A stretch of DNA of 64,000 nt from Clostridium sporogenes (GTDB lineage Bacteria > Bacillota > Clostridia > Clostridiales > Clostridiaceae): contig NZ_CP011663.1 of NCBI RefSeq assembly GCF_001020205.1, positions 1,426,001-1,490,000 of the forward strand, given 5' to 3'. The notes beneath the pieces were generated by a model, which did not search any database, had not been told where the DNA came from, and saw only the letters and a list, made by a program, of their open reading frames with translations. Below are positions 45,088 to 54,316 of this stretch, piece after piece; within the stretch, counting starts at the first letter, position 1; each line of letters begins with the position of its first letter. The translations under genes were made by a program, and so were the position numbers.

Positions 45088-45136
45088 AAAAAGCTATGAA
45101 ATATAGGTTTAACACCTTAATTTCATAGCTTTTATT
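45088..45136 (+). terminator. Intrinsic terminator after rubrerythrin
   Basis: AAAAGCTATGAAAT and ATTTCATAGCTTTT pair over 14 bp, with a 17-nt loop and a T-rich tail. Confidence 0.82.
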
Positions 45137-45300
45137 TTACAATGAATTAAGTAATATTTAATCAAATACATCTTTAAATAGTTTTATGTTCTATATTTAG
45201 AATTAATAAATGATTTATTAGCATTTTTTCATCTTATACATAATATAAATATGATGTAGTTAAAACTAAAAAAATTATTATGTTTAGGAGGAACGTTGAA

Positions 45301-46761
45301 ATGAAAAAAATTATGGCGTTGATAATTTCATCGGCTATAGTATTAGGAGGAAAGGGTGTAGCAGGAGCCAAAGGAGATTATAATGTAAATAGAATAAGCG
45401 GAAAAAATAGATATGAAACATCAATAAATATAGCCAATCAGTATAATAGTGAAAAGTTTGAAAATGTAATTATAGGAAATGGAAATGATTTCCCTGATGC
45501 CTTGGCTGGATCTGTACTTTCAAAAAAGTTAAAGGCACCAATATTATTGGTTAATGAAAATATAAGTTCTAGTAGAGACACTATTAATCTTATAAAAAAT
45601 AAACTTACTAAGAATGGATCCATATATATATTAGGTGGAGAAGGAGCTGTTAGTAGAGTATATGAAGATTATTTTAAAGATCTTGGATATAAAAATATTA
45701 AAAGGTTAGGTGGAATAAATAGATTTGATACAAATAAAAGTATTGTAAAATCATTAAATGTAGAAAAAGGAACTCCAATAGTTATTGTTAATGGTTTTGG
45801 ATTTGCAGATGCTTTAAGTGTGTCTAGTCCTGCAGCCTCAAAGGGATATCCAATTTTTATGAGTAATTCGGATAAGCTACCTAATGAAACAAAGGATATA
45901 ATAAAAGATATATCACCTACTAAAGCCTTTATAATAGGTGGAGAAAGTGTAGTGAAAAATAGTATTGTGGAGGAATTAAAAAATATTGTACCATCATTAA
46001 ATAAAGATGATATAGAAAGAGTTGATGGTAAAAATAGATATGAAACATCTTTAAATGTATGTAGGAAGTTTAATTTGTCATCAGATACTGCTATTATTAC
46101 CAGTGGAAAGAACTTTCCAGATGCTTTATCAGGAAGTGCTTTAGCTTCTAAGATGAATGCTCCTATAATATTAACAGATGGTGTTAATATATCAAATCAG
46201 AAGACATATTTAGATAATAATAGTTATAAAGATCTTATTTTGTTAGGAGGAACAGGGGTTGTAAATATAGAGTCACAGCGTATACTAGAAAATAAACCAG
46301 TTATTTCAGATAAAGATGCTAAAAACTTATTATTTAACGGAGATGAAACATTTAAGAAGATGCTTAAAATAGAAGTTCATGGAAAATCTTATATAATTTT
46401 AGACGGAATAAGTTATGCTCCAGTGAAGGATGATTTAAATAAATATGATTCTATATATGAGTACTTAAATAAAAGTTTTAAGCTGAACACTTATTATACA
46501 GACAATTTTATAAAAAATATGACAGGTTTTGTATTTAAAAATATAGATGGACAATGCTATATGAGATATGGAAATCCCGAACCAAGGCTTATTGTTAATA
46601 ATGCTAAAATTATAGAAAAAAAATATGATGGAAATAAAGTTTATGTTTCTTTAAAAGGCTATTATCATGGTCCAAAGGACATAAGTATTTCAAAAGCTAC
46701 ATTAATATATGATGGAACTAAGTGGGTTATAGATGAGTTTGATAATTGGTTTGAAGTTTAA
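45301..46761 (+). CDS. Cell-wall-binding repeat 2 (CWB2) surface protein
   Basis: A 486-residue secreted protein with a signal peptide of about 25 residues ending VAGA. Three CWB2 repeats follow: ISGKNRYETSINIA, LGGINRFDTNKSIV and VDGKNRYETSLNVC, each with a FPDALAGS/FADALSVS-type segment and an (I/L)LGGEGAV-type turn. CWB2 triplets anchor to wall polymers such as PSII in C. difficile. The C-terminal ~140 residues are a unique domain that I cannot place. A frame extension upstream to 45280 is in frame, but AGGAGG (45286-45291) selects ATG 45301. Confidence 0.92.
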   Translation: MKKIMALIISSAIVLGGKGVAGAKGDYNVNRISGKNRYETSINIANQYNSEKFENVIIGNGNDFPDALAGSVLSKKLKAPILLVNENISSSRDTINLIKNKLTKNGSIYILGGEGAVSRVYEDYFKDLGYKNIKRLGGINRFDTNKSIVKSLNVEKGTPIVIVNGFGFADALSVSSPAASKGYPIFMSNSDKLPNETKDIIKDISPTKAFIIGGESVVKNSIVEELKNIVPSLNKDDIERVDGKNRYETSLNVCRKFNLSSDTAIITSGKNFPDALSGSALASKMNAPIILTDGVNISNQKTYLDNNSYKDLILLGGTGVVNIESQRILENKPVISDKDAKNLLFNGDETFKKMLKIEVHGKSYIILDGISYAPVKDDLNKYDSIYEYLNKSFKLNTYYTDNFIKNMTGFVFKNIDGQCYMRYGNPEPRLIVNNAKIIEKKYDGNKVYVSLKGYYHGPKDISISKATLIYDGTKWVIDEFDNWFEV

Positions 46762-46769
46762 TAGACATT

Positions 46770-47027
46770 AAAATAGCTTTAATTTTAACCCGTGAATATA
46801 GAAACTACATTCATAAGCACTTCATTTTGCTAAGTAGTTCTAAATTTAGCTACATTAAAAATTTTCTACCCGGTAGAGGCGCCATCCTGGCTTCACTACC
46901 GGCTCCTCACGTCCTGTGAGGAATTACAAAAATTTTTAATTACGCTAAATTAAGAACTACTAAAGCTTATTTATATGCTTATTACATATATTTTCCATAT
47001 TTACTATATTAAAATTAAAGCTATTTT
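46770..47027. repeat. Large palindromic element C (258 bp)
   Basis: Ends are perfect 19-bp inverses (AAAATAGCTTTAATTTTAA and its complement). Inner arms match imperfectly (TAGTTCTAAATTTAGC against GCTAAATTAAGAACTA). The centre has hairpins CCGGTAG/CTACCGG, GCCATCCTGGC and CCTCACGTCCTGTGAGG. The last shares the CGTCCTG core with module A, so both are probably one superfamily. It fills the whole gap between the convergent CWB2 and PTS genes, where it could also terminate transcription. No ORF. Confidence 0.85.
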
Positions 47028-47062
47028 TATTTTAAAACAGTTCCTATTTTAAAGTATATTTT

Positions 47063-49093
47063 TTATTTCAAGTTAACTATATCTTCTTCTCCAGCTTTTA
47101 CTGTTTTACCAAGCTTAACAATTTCTAATTTTTGATTATCAGTTAAATTAGTAAATATTATTGGAGTTATTATTGAAGGAACTTTATCCTTAATTTTATC
47201 AATATCTACCTTTAATATTGGATCTCCTGCTTTAATTTTGGCATCTTGTTCTACTAAGGATTCTAAGCCTTCTCCTTTAAGATTAACTGTATCTATTCCA
47301 AAATGGATTAAAAGTTCAAGTCCGTTTTCAGCTGTTATTCCTATAGCATGTTTAGTTGGGAATACTGTAGTTATTACACCATCGACAGGGGATACAACAG
47401 TTCCATTTTTAGGTTCTATAGCAAATCCGTCACCCATCATTTTTTGAGAGAAAACTTCATCTGGAACATCAGTTATAGGAAGTATTTTCCCTTCTATTGG
47501 GGATACAAATTTATCTTTAGAAGAAACTTTTACAGTTTCTTTTTTAGGTTCTTCTACCTTAACATCTTTAGTTATAATTTTTCCGGATATAACATCTTTA
47601 ATTTGCTCTTTTAACTGATCAGATTTTGGTCCAAAGATAGCTTGTATATTATTACCAACTACCATAACTCCAGAAGCACCTAATGATTTAAGTTCTTCTT
47701 TATTTACTTTATCAATACTATTAACACTTACTCTAAGACGAGTTATACAAGCATCTAAGTTAGTTAGGTTTTCTTTTCCGCCTAGAGCTTCTAATACTTT
47801 AGCCGCTAAAGAGCCTTCAGAACTGTAGTTAACACTTTCTGAACCTACATCATCTTCACGGCCAGGAGTTTTTAGGTTCCATTTTCTGATAGCGAATCTA
47901 AATCCAAAATAATAAATTACGGAGAAAGCTAAACCTACAGGAATTACGAGCCACCATTTAGTTCTATTCGGAACTACACCAAATAGGATAAAGTCTATGA
48001 TACCCCCAGAGAATGTCATACCTATTTTAATGTTTAATATGTGCATTGTCATGAAGGATAAACCTGCAAATAAACAATGTATTGCAAATAATGCTGGTGC
48101 AACAAATAAGAATGAGAATTCAATCGGTTCTGTAATACCTGTTAAAAATGCAGTTAACGCAGCAGAGGCCATTATACCACCAACAAGTTTTTTCTTTTCA
48201 GGTTTAGCTTCTTGATATATAGCTAAAGCTGCTGCTGGAAGTCCAAACATCATAAATGGGAATTTACCAGTCATAAAAGTACCAGCTGTAAATGGAACAG
48301 CATCTTTTAATTGAGCAAAAAATATAGTTTGATCACCGTTTACTAATTGGCCAGCTTTATTTACATATTCACCGAATTGATACCAGAATGGGTTATAGAA
48401 TATATGATGTAACCCAAATGGGATTAGTGCTCTTTCAATAACACCAAATACAAAAGCAGCTAAAGTTTTATTGGCATCTATCATATTATGGGAGAAGGTA
48501 TTTAATCCACTCTGAATTGGTGGCCATATAAATACCATTATTAAACCTACAAAAATTGCAAAAGTTGCTGTTACTATTGGAACGAATCTTTTACCTGCAA
48601 AAAATCCTAAATAAGAAGGTAATTCTATATTGTAATATTTCTTATATAATTGAGCCGCAATAATACCAATTATAATACCGCCAAATACTCCAGTTTGGAG
48701 AGTTGGTATACCTAAAACACTTGCAAATTCAGGGTGAGATTTACCTATTAATCCTGGAGTTATACCAGTTACAACACCCATTGTAACATTCATAATTAAG
48801 AATCCAACTATAGCTGCAAGTCCAGCAACACCTTCACCACCAGCGAGTCCTACTGCAACACCTACTGCAAATAATAGAGCAAGATTAGCAAAAACTATAT
48901 TACCAGATTGCTCCATAACTTTTGCGAAGCCTTGAAAAACAGGGGAATTTAATGCTGGAGCTAGTTTTAAAAAAGCTTCGTTTTGAAACATATTACCAAA
49001 AGCTAATAAAATACCAGCAGCAGGTAATAATGCTACAGGAAGCATTAAAGCTTTACCGACCTGTTGTAAAATACCGAATGATTTTTTAAACAT
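47063..49093 (-). CDS. ptsG: PTS glucose-type transporter, EIICBA
   Basis: A 676-residue phosphotransferase permease in the order IIC (1-390, with [15 protein letters not shown]), IIB (about 425-505, phospho-Cys in [10 protein letters not shown]) and IIA (about 530-676, active His in [16 protein letters not shown]). It imports and phosphorylates glucose or a close relative (N-acetylglucosamine cannot be excluded). The leader has a RAT antiterminator of the GlcT type, which supports glucose. SD AAAGGAG is before ATG. Single gene on the minus strand. Confidence 0.93.
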   Translation of the reverse strand: MFKKSFGILQQVGKALMLPVALLPAAGILLAFGNMFQNEAFLKLAPALNSPVFQGFAKVMEQSGNIVFANLALLFAVGVAVGLAGGEGVAGLAAIVGFLIMNVTMGVVTGITPGLIGKSHPEFASVLGIPTLQTGVFGGIIIGIIAAQLYKKYYNIELPSYLGFFAGKRFVPIVTATFAIFVGLIMVFIWPPIQSGLNTFSHNMIDANKTLAAFVFGVIERALIPFGLHHIFYNPFWYQFGEYVNKAGQLVNGDQTIFFAQLKDAVPFTAGTFMTGKFPFMMFGLPAAALAIYQEAKPEKKKLVGGIMASAALTAFLTGITEPIEFSFLFVAPALFAIHCLFAGLSFMTMHILNIKIGMTFSGGIIDFILFGVVPNRTKWWLVIPVGLAFSVIYYFGFRFAIRKWNLKTPGREDDVGSESVNYSSEGSLAAKVLEALGGKENLTNLDACITRLRVSVNSIDKVNKEELKSLGASGVMVVGNNIQAIFGPKSDQLKEQIKDVISGKIITKDVKVEEPKKETVKVSSKDKFVSPIEGKILPITDVPDEVFSQKMMGDGFAIEPKNGTVVSPVDGVITTVFPTKHAIGITAENGLELLIHFGIDTVNLKGEGLESLVEQDAKIKAGDPILKVDIDKIKDKVPSIITPIIFTNLTDNQKLEIVKLGKTVKAGEEDIVNLK

Positions 49094-49162
49094 AAATAAG
49101 TTCTCCTTTCATATCATACAATAAATTCATTTTATTAATAATATTGTTTACTAAAATACAAA

Positions 49163-49265
49163 AGGCATGAGTAAAACTTTAAATAAGATTAAAAAGTGTA
49201 AAATACACCTACAGTAATCTTAAATATTAAAGTCTCACTCATGCCTGATCGAATCAGTAACACGT
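49163..49265 (-). promoter_or_regulatory. RAT antiterminator and overlapping terminator in the ptsG leader
   Basis: On the minus strand ACGTGTTACTGATTCGATCA (from 49264) followed by GGCATGAGT is the ribonucleic antiterminator of the ptsG class. Its 3' part overlaps the left arm of a terminator whose arms contain AGGCATGAG and CTCATGCCT (49163-49246), with TTTTGTATTTTAG after it. A GlcT/LicT-like antiterminator (not in the window) would bind RAT and block termination when substrate is present. Confidence 0.9.
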
Positions 49266-49487
49266 AAACTTAACTATTAAATTTATATATATAATATATC
49301 ATATATTTTTTTTATTATCAATAATAAGTGTTAAAAAATTATATATTAAAATTAAAATGTAATTAATAATTTCTTTAGTTTTTATATGTTTAGACAATAT
49401 AAGAATATTAAAAAAACAACGAATCATAAAAATATGTTATGTAATAATAAGGAGTATTTCTTAAGATGACTATAGATGTTTAAAATC

Positions 49488-49511
49488 ACCATTATTGTGC
49501 ATAATAATGGT
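49488..49511 (+). other. Inverted repeat upstream of the UppS-like gene
   Basis: ACCATTATTGTGCATAATAATGGT is palindromic apart from the centre and lies about 20 bp before the ribosome site of the UppS-like gene. It could be an operator or a small hairpin. The region 49270-49487 is AT-rich, without a gene. Confidence 0.45.
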
Positions 49512-49545
49512 AATTGAAATATTAAAATTTGAAGGAGGTTAATTT

Positions 49546-50193
49546 ATGAGAGTACCAAAGCATATTGGTATAATTCCAGATGGAAATAGAAGATGGGCTA
49601 ATAATAAGGGAATGGAAAAGCAGTGTGGATATAAATTTGGCCTAAATCCAGGACTTATGCTATTTAGACTTTGCAGAGCAACGGGAATAGATGAGATTAC
49701 ATATTATGGTTTTACTACAGATAATACTAAAAGACCTAAAGTACAAAGAGAATCTTTTACAAAGGCCTGTGTTGAAGCAGTAGAATTGTTATGTAATGAA
49801 GATGCTTCACTACTTGTGGTAGGAAATACAGAATCACCAATGTTCCCAAAAGAACTACTTCCTTATACCAAGGAAAGAAAAATATTTAAAGAGGGTGGAA
49901 TAAAAGTAAACTTCCTTGTAAATTATGGCTGGGAATGGGATCTTGAAGCTTTAGAAAATAATAAATTAAGTAGTAGAAATAAAATAAATAAACATATAAA
50001 ATCTACGGATATATCAAGGGTAGATTTAATAATAAGATGGGGAGGAAGAAGAAGATTAAGTGGATTTTTACCAATACAATCGGTATATTCTGATTTTTAT
50101 ATAATAGAAGATTATTGGCCAGATTTTAAGCCAGAGCATTTTTATGGAGCATTAAAATGGTATGATGAGCAGGATATAACCCTAGGTGGATAA
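49546..50193 (+). CDS. Short cis-prenyltransferase, UppS family paralogue
   Basis: A 215-residue undecaprenyl diphosphate synthase-like protein, shorter than the usual 245-255. IGIIPDGNRRWANNKG replaces the common AIIMDGNGRWA; the catalytic Asp and Arg are kept. TYYGFTTDNTKRP and LIIRWGGRRRLSGFLPIQ correspond to the YaFSxeNw-RP and RtgG..RlSnFlpwQ motifs, with changes in both. It is alone, away from any cdsA-dxr cluster, so it is probably a second enzyme with another chain length or role. SD AAGGAGG upstream. Confidence 0.88.
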   Translation: MRVPKHIGIIPDGNRRWANNKGMEKQCGYKFGLNPGLMLFRLCRATGIDEITYYGFTTDNTKRPKVQRESFTKACVEAVELLCNEDASLLVVGNTESPMFPKELLPYTKERKIFKEGGIKVNFLVNYGWEWDLEALENNKLSSRNKINKHIKSTDISRVDLIIRWGGRRRLSGFLPIQSVYSDFYIIEDYWPDFKPEHFYGALKWYDEQDITLGG

Positions 50194-50360
50194 ATTTGGT
50201 GTAAATAAATTTATCCACTAAATTTAATATATTAATATTACGTCACATAATATCATATATAAGATAATATAAAATATAAACAAAAGGGTAGATTAGGTAC
50301 AAAATTTTTCTTATTGAATATAATAAAAATTGTGAAGAAATAAAACGAGGAGATATTTAT

Positions 50361-50906
50361 ATGTATAATATGTCGCGGATGATGTGTTGCAGTTTTTATG
50401 GAATGGATTTTACAAAAGATGATTTTTATAAAGCCTTGGAATTAGTAAAGGGTGCAGTTCAAGGTGAACGAGAAGATGAGCTTTTTTATGACTATTTGAT
50501 AAGTGAAGCACCTACTAATGAAGAAAAAGAAATCATAAGAACTATAAGAGATGATGAGAGAAAACATAGAAAAATGTTTAAATTTTTATACAAATTTTAT
50601 ACAGGGAAAGATATAGAAGCATCAGAGGAAGCAGAGGACTTTGAAAAGCCTGAATCTTATATAGATGGAATAAAAAAAGCTTTGTTTGGTGAATTAGCTG
50701 CAATGGAGAGGTACAGAGAAATAAGAAAGGGACTTCCAAATAGATATCATAGGGATATGGTTTTTGAAATTTTAACAGATGAAATAAAGCATGCAATTAA
50801 ATATAATTATATACTAAATACAACTCATAAAAATAATAAAAGGATTACAAAAACAGAAGAAAAGGGAAAAGTTAATAGCCATGAGATGAGAACAATAATG
50901 TGGTAA
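50361..50906 (+). CDS. Ferritin-like diiron protein
   Basis: A 181-residue helical protein with two EX(n)EXXH-type helices pairs: GEREDELFYDYLI with DDERKHRKMF, and GELAAMERYREI with DEIKHAIKY, so a diiron four-helix bundle is expected. The N-terminus has CC and Met (MYNMSRMMCCSFYG). It belongs to the clostridial ferritin-like group related to rubrerythrin but has no rubredoxin domain. The methionine-rich gene follows by 95 bp, and both may be one unit. Enzymatic role unknown. Confidence 0.85.
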   Translation: MYNMSRMMCCSFYGMDFTKDDFYKALELVKGAVQGEREDELFYDYLISEAPTNEEKEIIRTIRDDERKHRKMFKFLYKFYTGKDIEASEEAEDFEKPESYIDGIKKALFGELAAMERYREIRKGLPNRYHRDMVFEILTDEIKHAIKYNYILNTTHKNNKRITKTEEKGKVNSHEMRTIMW

Positions 50907-51001
50907 CTTATAATCAAAAATTTATATTAAGTATGTAAACAATAATGGGTATAATGCATAACATGATAATGTAATTTAAAATTATTTAATGAGGTGTAAT
51001 T

Positions 51002-51490
51002 ATGAGAGATTGTAATATGAGTAAAATGCCAATGCAAATGGAAATGGATGAAAAGTCAATGGATATGAAGCAAGATAGCATGGAAATGAAACCTATGTAT
51101 CATATGAATCCAATGTGTCACCCAATTCATACTCCATATATGCATTCTATGATGAAGGATATGGATAGCATGAATCCAATGCATCAAATGGGTATGATGG
51201 GAATGTATCCTATGATGGGAATGCACCATATGATGCCAATGGAGAATATGCATATGAAGGGGATGATGAATCCAGTACAAGGAATGTGTATGATGATGAT
51301 ACCTTGTCATATGATGGGAATGCACCCTATGATGGGAATGATGAATCCTATGATGGGAATGATGAATCCTATGATGCAAATGGGAATGCATCCTATGATG
51401 GGAATGGGTATGAATCCTACGATGTCAATGGGTATGGAATATATGAGAGATATGGACGAAGATTATGGAGATTATATAGACATTGAATAA
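51002..51490 (+). CDS. Methionine-rich low-complexity protein
   Basis: 162 residues, of which about 60 are Met, with His, Pro, Gly and Asn in repeats such as GMMNPMMGMM and HPMMGMG; the acidic end is RDMDEDYGDYIDIE. No signal peptide or membrane segment. Met/His clusters bind Cu(I) in other proteins, and similar low-complexity proteins occur among spore-coat proteins, so both ideas are possible; neither is shown. Reading the other strand gives a His-rich shadow, which follows from the CAT/ATG codons. SD GAGGTG before ATG. Confidence 0.8.
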   Translation: MRDCNMSKMPMQMEMDEKSMDMKQDSMEMKPMYHMNPMCHPIHTPYMHSMMKDMDSMNPMHQMGMMGMYPMMGMHHMMPMENMHMKGMMNPVQGMCMMMIPCHMMGMHPMMGMMNPMMGMMNPMMQMGMHPMMGMGMNPTMSMGMEYMRDMDEDYGDYIDIE

Positions 51491-51528
51491 TATTATTATA
51501 ATTAACTAATTTATTTTATTATAATAAA

Positions 51529-51686
51529 ATAAAAGGTACATAAGATGATATATACTATTATTAAGACTTTTTTATCATAACTAAATTTTAGTTTTTAGAG
51601 CCTAGGCTTAGGTAAGAGTTATCTAAACATATAATGTTTTATAGAATTAATATATTTATATTAGTATATATCTATGTACCTTTTAT
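51529..51686. repeat. 158-bp foldback element upstream of the Rrf2 gene
   Basis: Perfect 14-bp terminal inverses (ATAAAAGGTACATA / TATGTACCTTTTAT) are followed inside by an 11-bp pair (GATATATACTA / TAGTATATATC), so the arms match over 25 bp with a 4-nt bulge. The interior contains the palindrome AGCCTAGGCT. It ends about 40 bp before the Rrf2 promoter. No ORF. Confidence 0.7.
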
Positions 51687-51727
51687 AAACTATAGGTATA
51701 AAATAATAGAAATTTTAGTTAAAAATA

Positions 51728-51781
51728 TTGACAGCTTTGTAACAAAGGAGTATATTTAAAGTATACTCGTTAAGTATACTT
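51728..51781 (+). promoter_or_regulatory. Rrf2 promoter with tandem AAGTATACT operator
   Basis: TTGACA (51728-51733) and TATATT (51751-51756) are 17 bp apart. Two copies of AAGTATACT (51759-51767 and 51772-51780), each carrying the palindrome AGTATACT, cover the expected start site. A related AAGTATACC lies at about 52263-52271 before cooS. Binding by the Rrf2 product would give autoregulation and control of the CO dehydrogenase genes (inference). Confidence 0.7.
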
Positions 51782-51795
51782 TTAGGAGAATAAAT

Positions 51796-52221
51796 ATGAA
51801 AATTACACAAGAAGCAGATTATGCATTAAGGGTCATACTCCATTTATCAAAATTAGGTTATGGAGAAAAAGTAGAGGCCAGGATTATATCGGAAAAAGAA
51901 GAATTACCTTTAAGATTTTTATTAAAGCTTTTAAGAAAGCTTACAAAGTCAGGAATAGTAGTATCTTTTAGAGGCGTTAAAGGTGGATATGCATTAAATA
52001 AACAGCCTAAGGATATAAATTTAAAAGATGTAATAGAAGCAATAGACGGACCAATTTGTATAAATAGATGTATATATAATCCTGAGTATTGTAATGCAGG
52101 TAAAAATGGAAATTGTGAAATTCATAGAGCTTTATGTAAAATACAAGGAAAACTTGTAAGTGAATTAGAAGCTGTAAATTTTCAAGAAATTTTAGATGAA
52201 AAGAGGGGAATAATTCTATAA
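51796..52221 (+). CDS. Rrf2 family transcriptional regulator with Cys cluster
   Basis: A 141-residue winged-helix repressor: MKITQEADYALRVILHLSKL and the FRGVKGGYAL wing are family hallmarks. Cysteines at 88, 92, 99, 107 and 114 lie in and beyond the loop where IscR, NsrR and RsrR bind an Fe-S cluster, with more cysteines than the usual three. It lies directly upstream of cooS in the same direction, after a strong promoter. It probably senses Fe-S state, redox or CO and controls the coo genes; that is inference from position. Confidence 0.9.
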   Translation: MKITQEADYALRVILHLSKLGYGEKVEARIISEKEELPLRFLLKLLRKLTKSGIVVSFRGVKGGYALNKQPKDINLKDVIEAIDGPICINRCIYNPEYCNAGKNGNCEIHRALCKIQGKLVSELEAVNFQEILDEKRGIIL

Positions 52222-52261
52222 AGATTAAATAAAAAAAGAATATTAAAAATTTATTTATATA

Positions 52262-52286
52262 AAAGTATACCTAAAAGGTCTATTTT
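52262..52286 (+). promoter_or_regulatory. Possible Rrf2 operator upstream of cooS
   Basis: AAAGTATACCTAAAAGGTCT has the symmetric core TATACC-N5-GGTCTA and shares AAGTATACC with the repeats at the Rrf2 promoter. A second similar core, TATACC-N5-GGTAAA, lies at about 52381-52397, just before the cooS ribosome site. Confidence 0.45.
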
Positions 52287-52340
52287 GAAAATAAGAAATT
52301 TATTGTTAAGAGTTAAAAATATAAATGAATATATAAAAAT

Positions 52341-52366
52341 AAAGGAATGAAATACATTCCTTTTAT
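52341..52366 (+). terminator. Terminator between Rrf2 gene and cooS
   Basis: AAAGGAATG and CATTCCTTT form a 9-bp stem with a 5-nt loop and a short T-run. It would separate the regulator transcript from cooS, or leave some read-through. Confidence 0.7.
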
Positions 52367-52417
52367 AAATAAACAAAACTATACCAAACAGGTAAACATT
52401 ATAAAGGAGGATGGGTT

Positions 52418-54304
52418 ATGTCAATGTGTACAAATTGTAAAACTTGTAAATCAGCAGATAAAGTTCTTCAAGGATTTATATCTAATATGGATATGGAAAC
52501 TTCTCATCATAGGGTAGAGGATCAAAAAATAAAGTGTGGTTTTGGGCAACTAGGGGTTTGCTGTAGACTTTGTGCAAATGGTCCTTGCAGAATAACTCCA
52601 AAATCACCAAGAGGTGTATGTGGCGCTAGTGCAGATACTATAGTTGCAAGAAATTTTTTGAGAGCAGTAGCAGCGGGAGCGGGATGCTACCTTCATATAG
52701 TAGAAAATACTGCAAGAAATTTAAAAGCTACAGGTGAAAACAAAGGAAAGATAAAGGGAGAAAAAGCTTTAAATAGATTAGCAGATATATTTGAAATAAA
52801 AGAAGAAGATATATACAAAAAAGCAGTTAGAGTAGCAGATATGGTTTTGAAGGATTTATATAAGCCAAGATATGAAAAAATGGAAATAGTAGAAAAAATG
52901 GCTTATAAACCAAGATATGAAAATTGGGAGAAACTTAATATATTACCTGGTGGGGCTAAGTCAGAAGTTTTTGATGCTGTAGTAAAAACCTCTACAAATT
53001 TAAATAGTGATCCTGTAGAAATGTTATTACATTGTTTAAACCTAGGTATATCTACAGGTCTTTATGGGCTAACATTAACAAACTTATTAAATGATGTAAT
53101 GCTTGGAGAGCCAGTTATAAGACCAGCCAAGGTTGGATTTAGGGTTATAGATGAAAGTTATATAAATATTATGATAACAGGTCATCAACATTCAACTATA
53201 GCACATCTTCAAGATAGATTGATAGATAAGGATATAGTAGAAATGGCTAAAAAAGTTGGAGCTAAAGGTTTTAGATTAGTTGGATGTACTTGTGTAGGTC
53301 AAGATTTACAATTAAGAGGAGAACATTATCAAGAGGTATTCTCAGGTCATGGTGGAAATAATTTCACAAGTGAAGCTATAATTGCTACAGGAGCAATAGA
53401 TGCTATAGTATCAGAATTTAACTGTACATTGCCAGGTATAGAACCTATTACAGAAAATTTAAAAGTAAAAATGATTTGTCTAGATGATGTAGCTAAAAAA
53501 TCTAACGCAGAATATTTAGAGTATTCTTATGAACATAGAGAAAAAATCAGTGAACATATTATAAAGGAAGCGTTAGATGCATATAAGGAAAGAAGAAAAA
53601 ATATCAAAGTAAACATACCTAGAGATCATGGCTATAATGATGTTATAACAGGAGTAAGTGAAGTTTCTCTTAAAGAATTTTTAGGTGGAACTTGGAAACC
53701 ACTGCTAGATTTAATATCAGAAGGAAAAATAAAAGGGGTAGCTGGAGTAGTTGGATGTTCTAATTTAACAGCTATGGGACATGATGTGTTTACAGTAGAG
53801 TTAACAAAGGAACTTATAAAAAGAGATATAATAGTTCTTTCAGCAGGATGTTCTAGTGGTGGACTTGAAAATGTAGGTTTAATGTCAACTTCAGCAGCTT
53901 CTCTTGCAGGGGATAATTTAAGAGCAGTATGTGAAAGCTTAAAAATTCCACCAGTACTTAATTTTGGACCATGTCTTGCTATAGGAAGACTTGAAATTGT
54001 AGCTACAGAATTAGCTAAAGATCTTGGTATAGATTTACCACAGCTTCCATTAGTTCTTTCAGCGCCACAATGGTTAGAGGAACAAGCTTTAGCAGATGGA
54101 GCATTTGGATTGGCTTTAGGATTACCATTACATCTTGCTATATCACCATTTATAGGAGGTAGTAAGGTTGTATCTAAAGTGTTAACAGAAGATCTAAAGA
54201 CTTTAACTGGAGGACAATTAATAATAGAAGACGATGTGAAAAAAGCTGCAGATAAACTGGAAGCAATAGTTTTAGATAGAAGAGAAAAATTAGGACTTAA
54301 ATAA
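52418..54304 (+). CDS. cooS: Anaerobic carbon monoxide dehydrogenase, catalytic subunit
   Basis: A 628-residue Ni-Fe-S CODH (CO + H2O to CO2 + 2e-). D-cluster Cys C40 and C48 and B-cluster Cys C49, C52, C57 and C68 are in the usual spacing. C-cluster ligands fall in GHQHST, GCTCVGQD, EFNCTLPG, VVGCSNLTAMG, LSAGCSSGG and NFGPCLAIG. An extra CTNCKTC at the very N-terminus (C4, C7, C10) is noteworthy. It forms a unit with cooF and the flavin oxidoreductase. No CODH accessory nickel gene cooC is in the window. SD AAAGGAGG. Confidence 0.97.
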   Translation: MSMCTNCKTCKSADKVLQGFISNMDMETSHHRVEDQKIKCGFGQLGVCCRLCANGPCRITPKSPRGVCGASADTIVARNFLRAVAAGAGCYLHIVENTARNLKATGENKGKIKGEKALNRLADIFEIKEEDIYKKAVRVADMVLKDLYKPRYEKMEIVEKMAYKPRYENWEKLNILPGGAKSEVFDAVVKTSTNLNSDPVEMLLHCLNLGISTGLYGLTLTNLLNDVMLGEPVIRPAKVGFRVIDESYINIMITGHQHSTIAHLQDRLIDKDIVEMAKKVGAKGFRLVGCTCVGQDLQLRGEHYQEVFSGHGGNNFTSEAIIATGAIDAIVSEFNCTLPGIEPITENLKVKMICLDDVAKKSNAEYLEYSYEHREKISEHIIKEALDAYKERRKNIKVNIPRDHGYNDVITGVSEVSLKEFLGGTWKPLLDLISEGKIKGVAGVVGCSNLTAMGHDVFTVELTKELIKRDIIVLSAGCSSGGLENVGLMSTSAASLAGDNLRAVCESLKIPPVLNFGPCLAIGRLEIVATELAKDLGIDLPQLPLVLSAPQWLEEQALADGAFGLALGLPLHLAISPFIGGSKVVSKVLTEDLKTLTGGQLIIEDDVKKAADKLEAIVLDRREKLGLK

Positions 54305-54316
54305 TTATTTTAATAA

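Noticed and set aside
51056..51391. His-rich ORF opposite the methionine-rich gene
   Set aside because: It is the complement of ATG-rich codons (CAT on the other strand); no start signal or context supports it.
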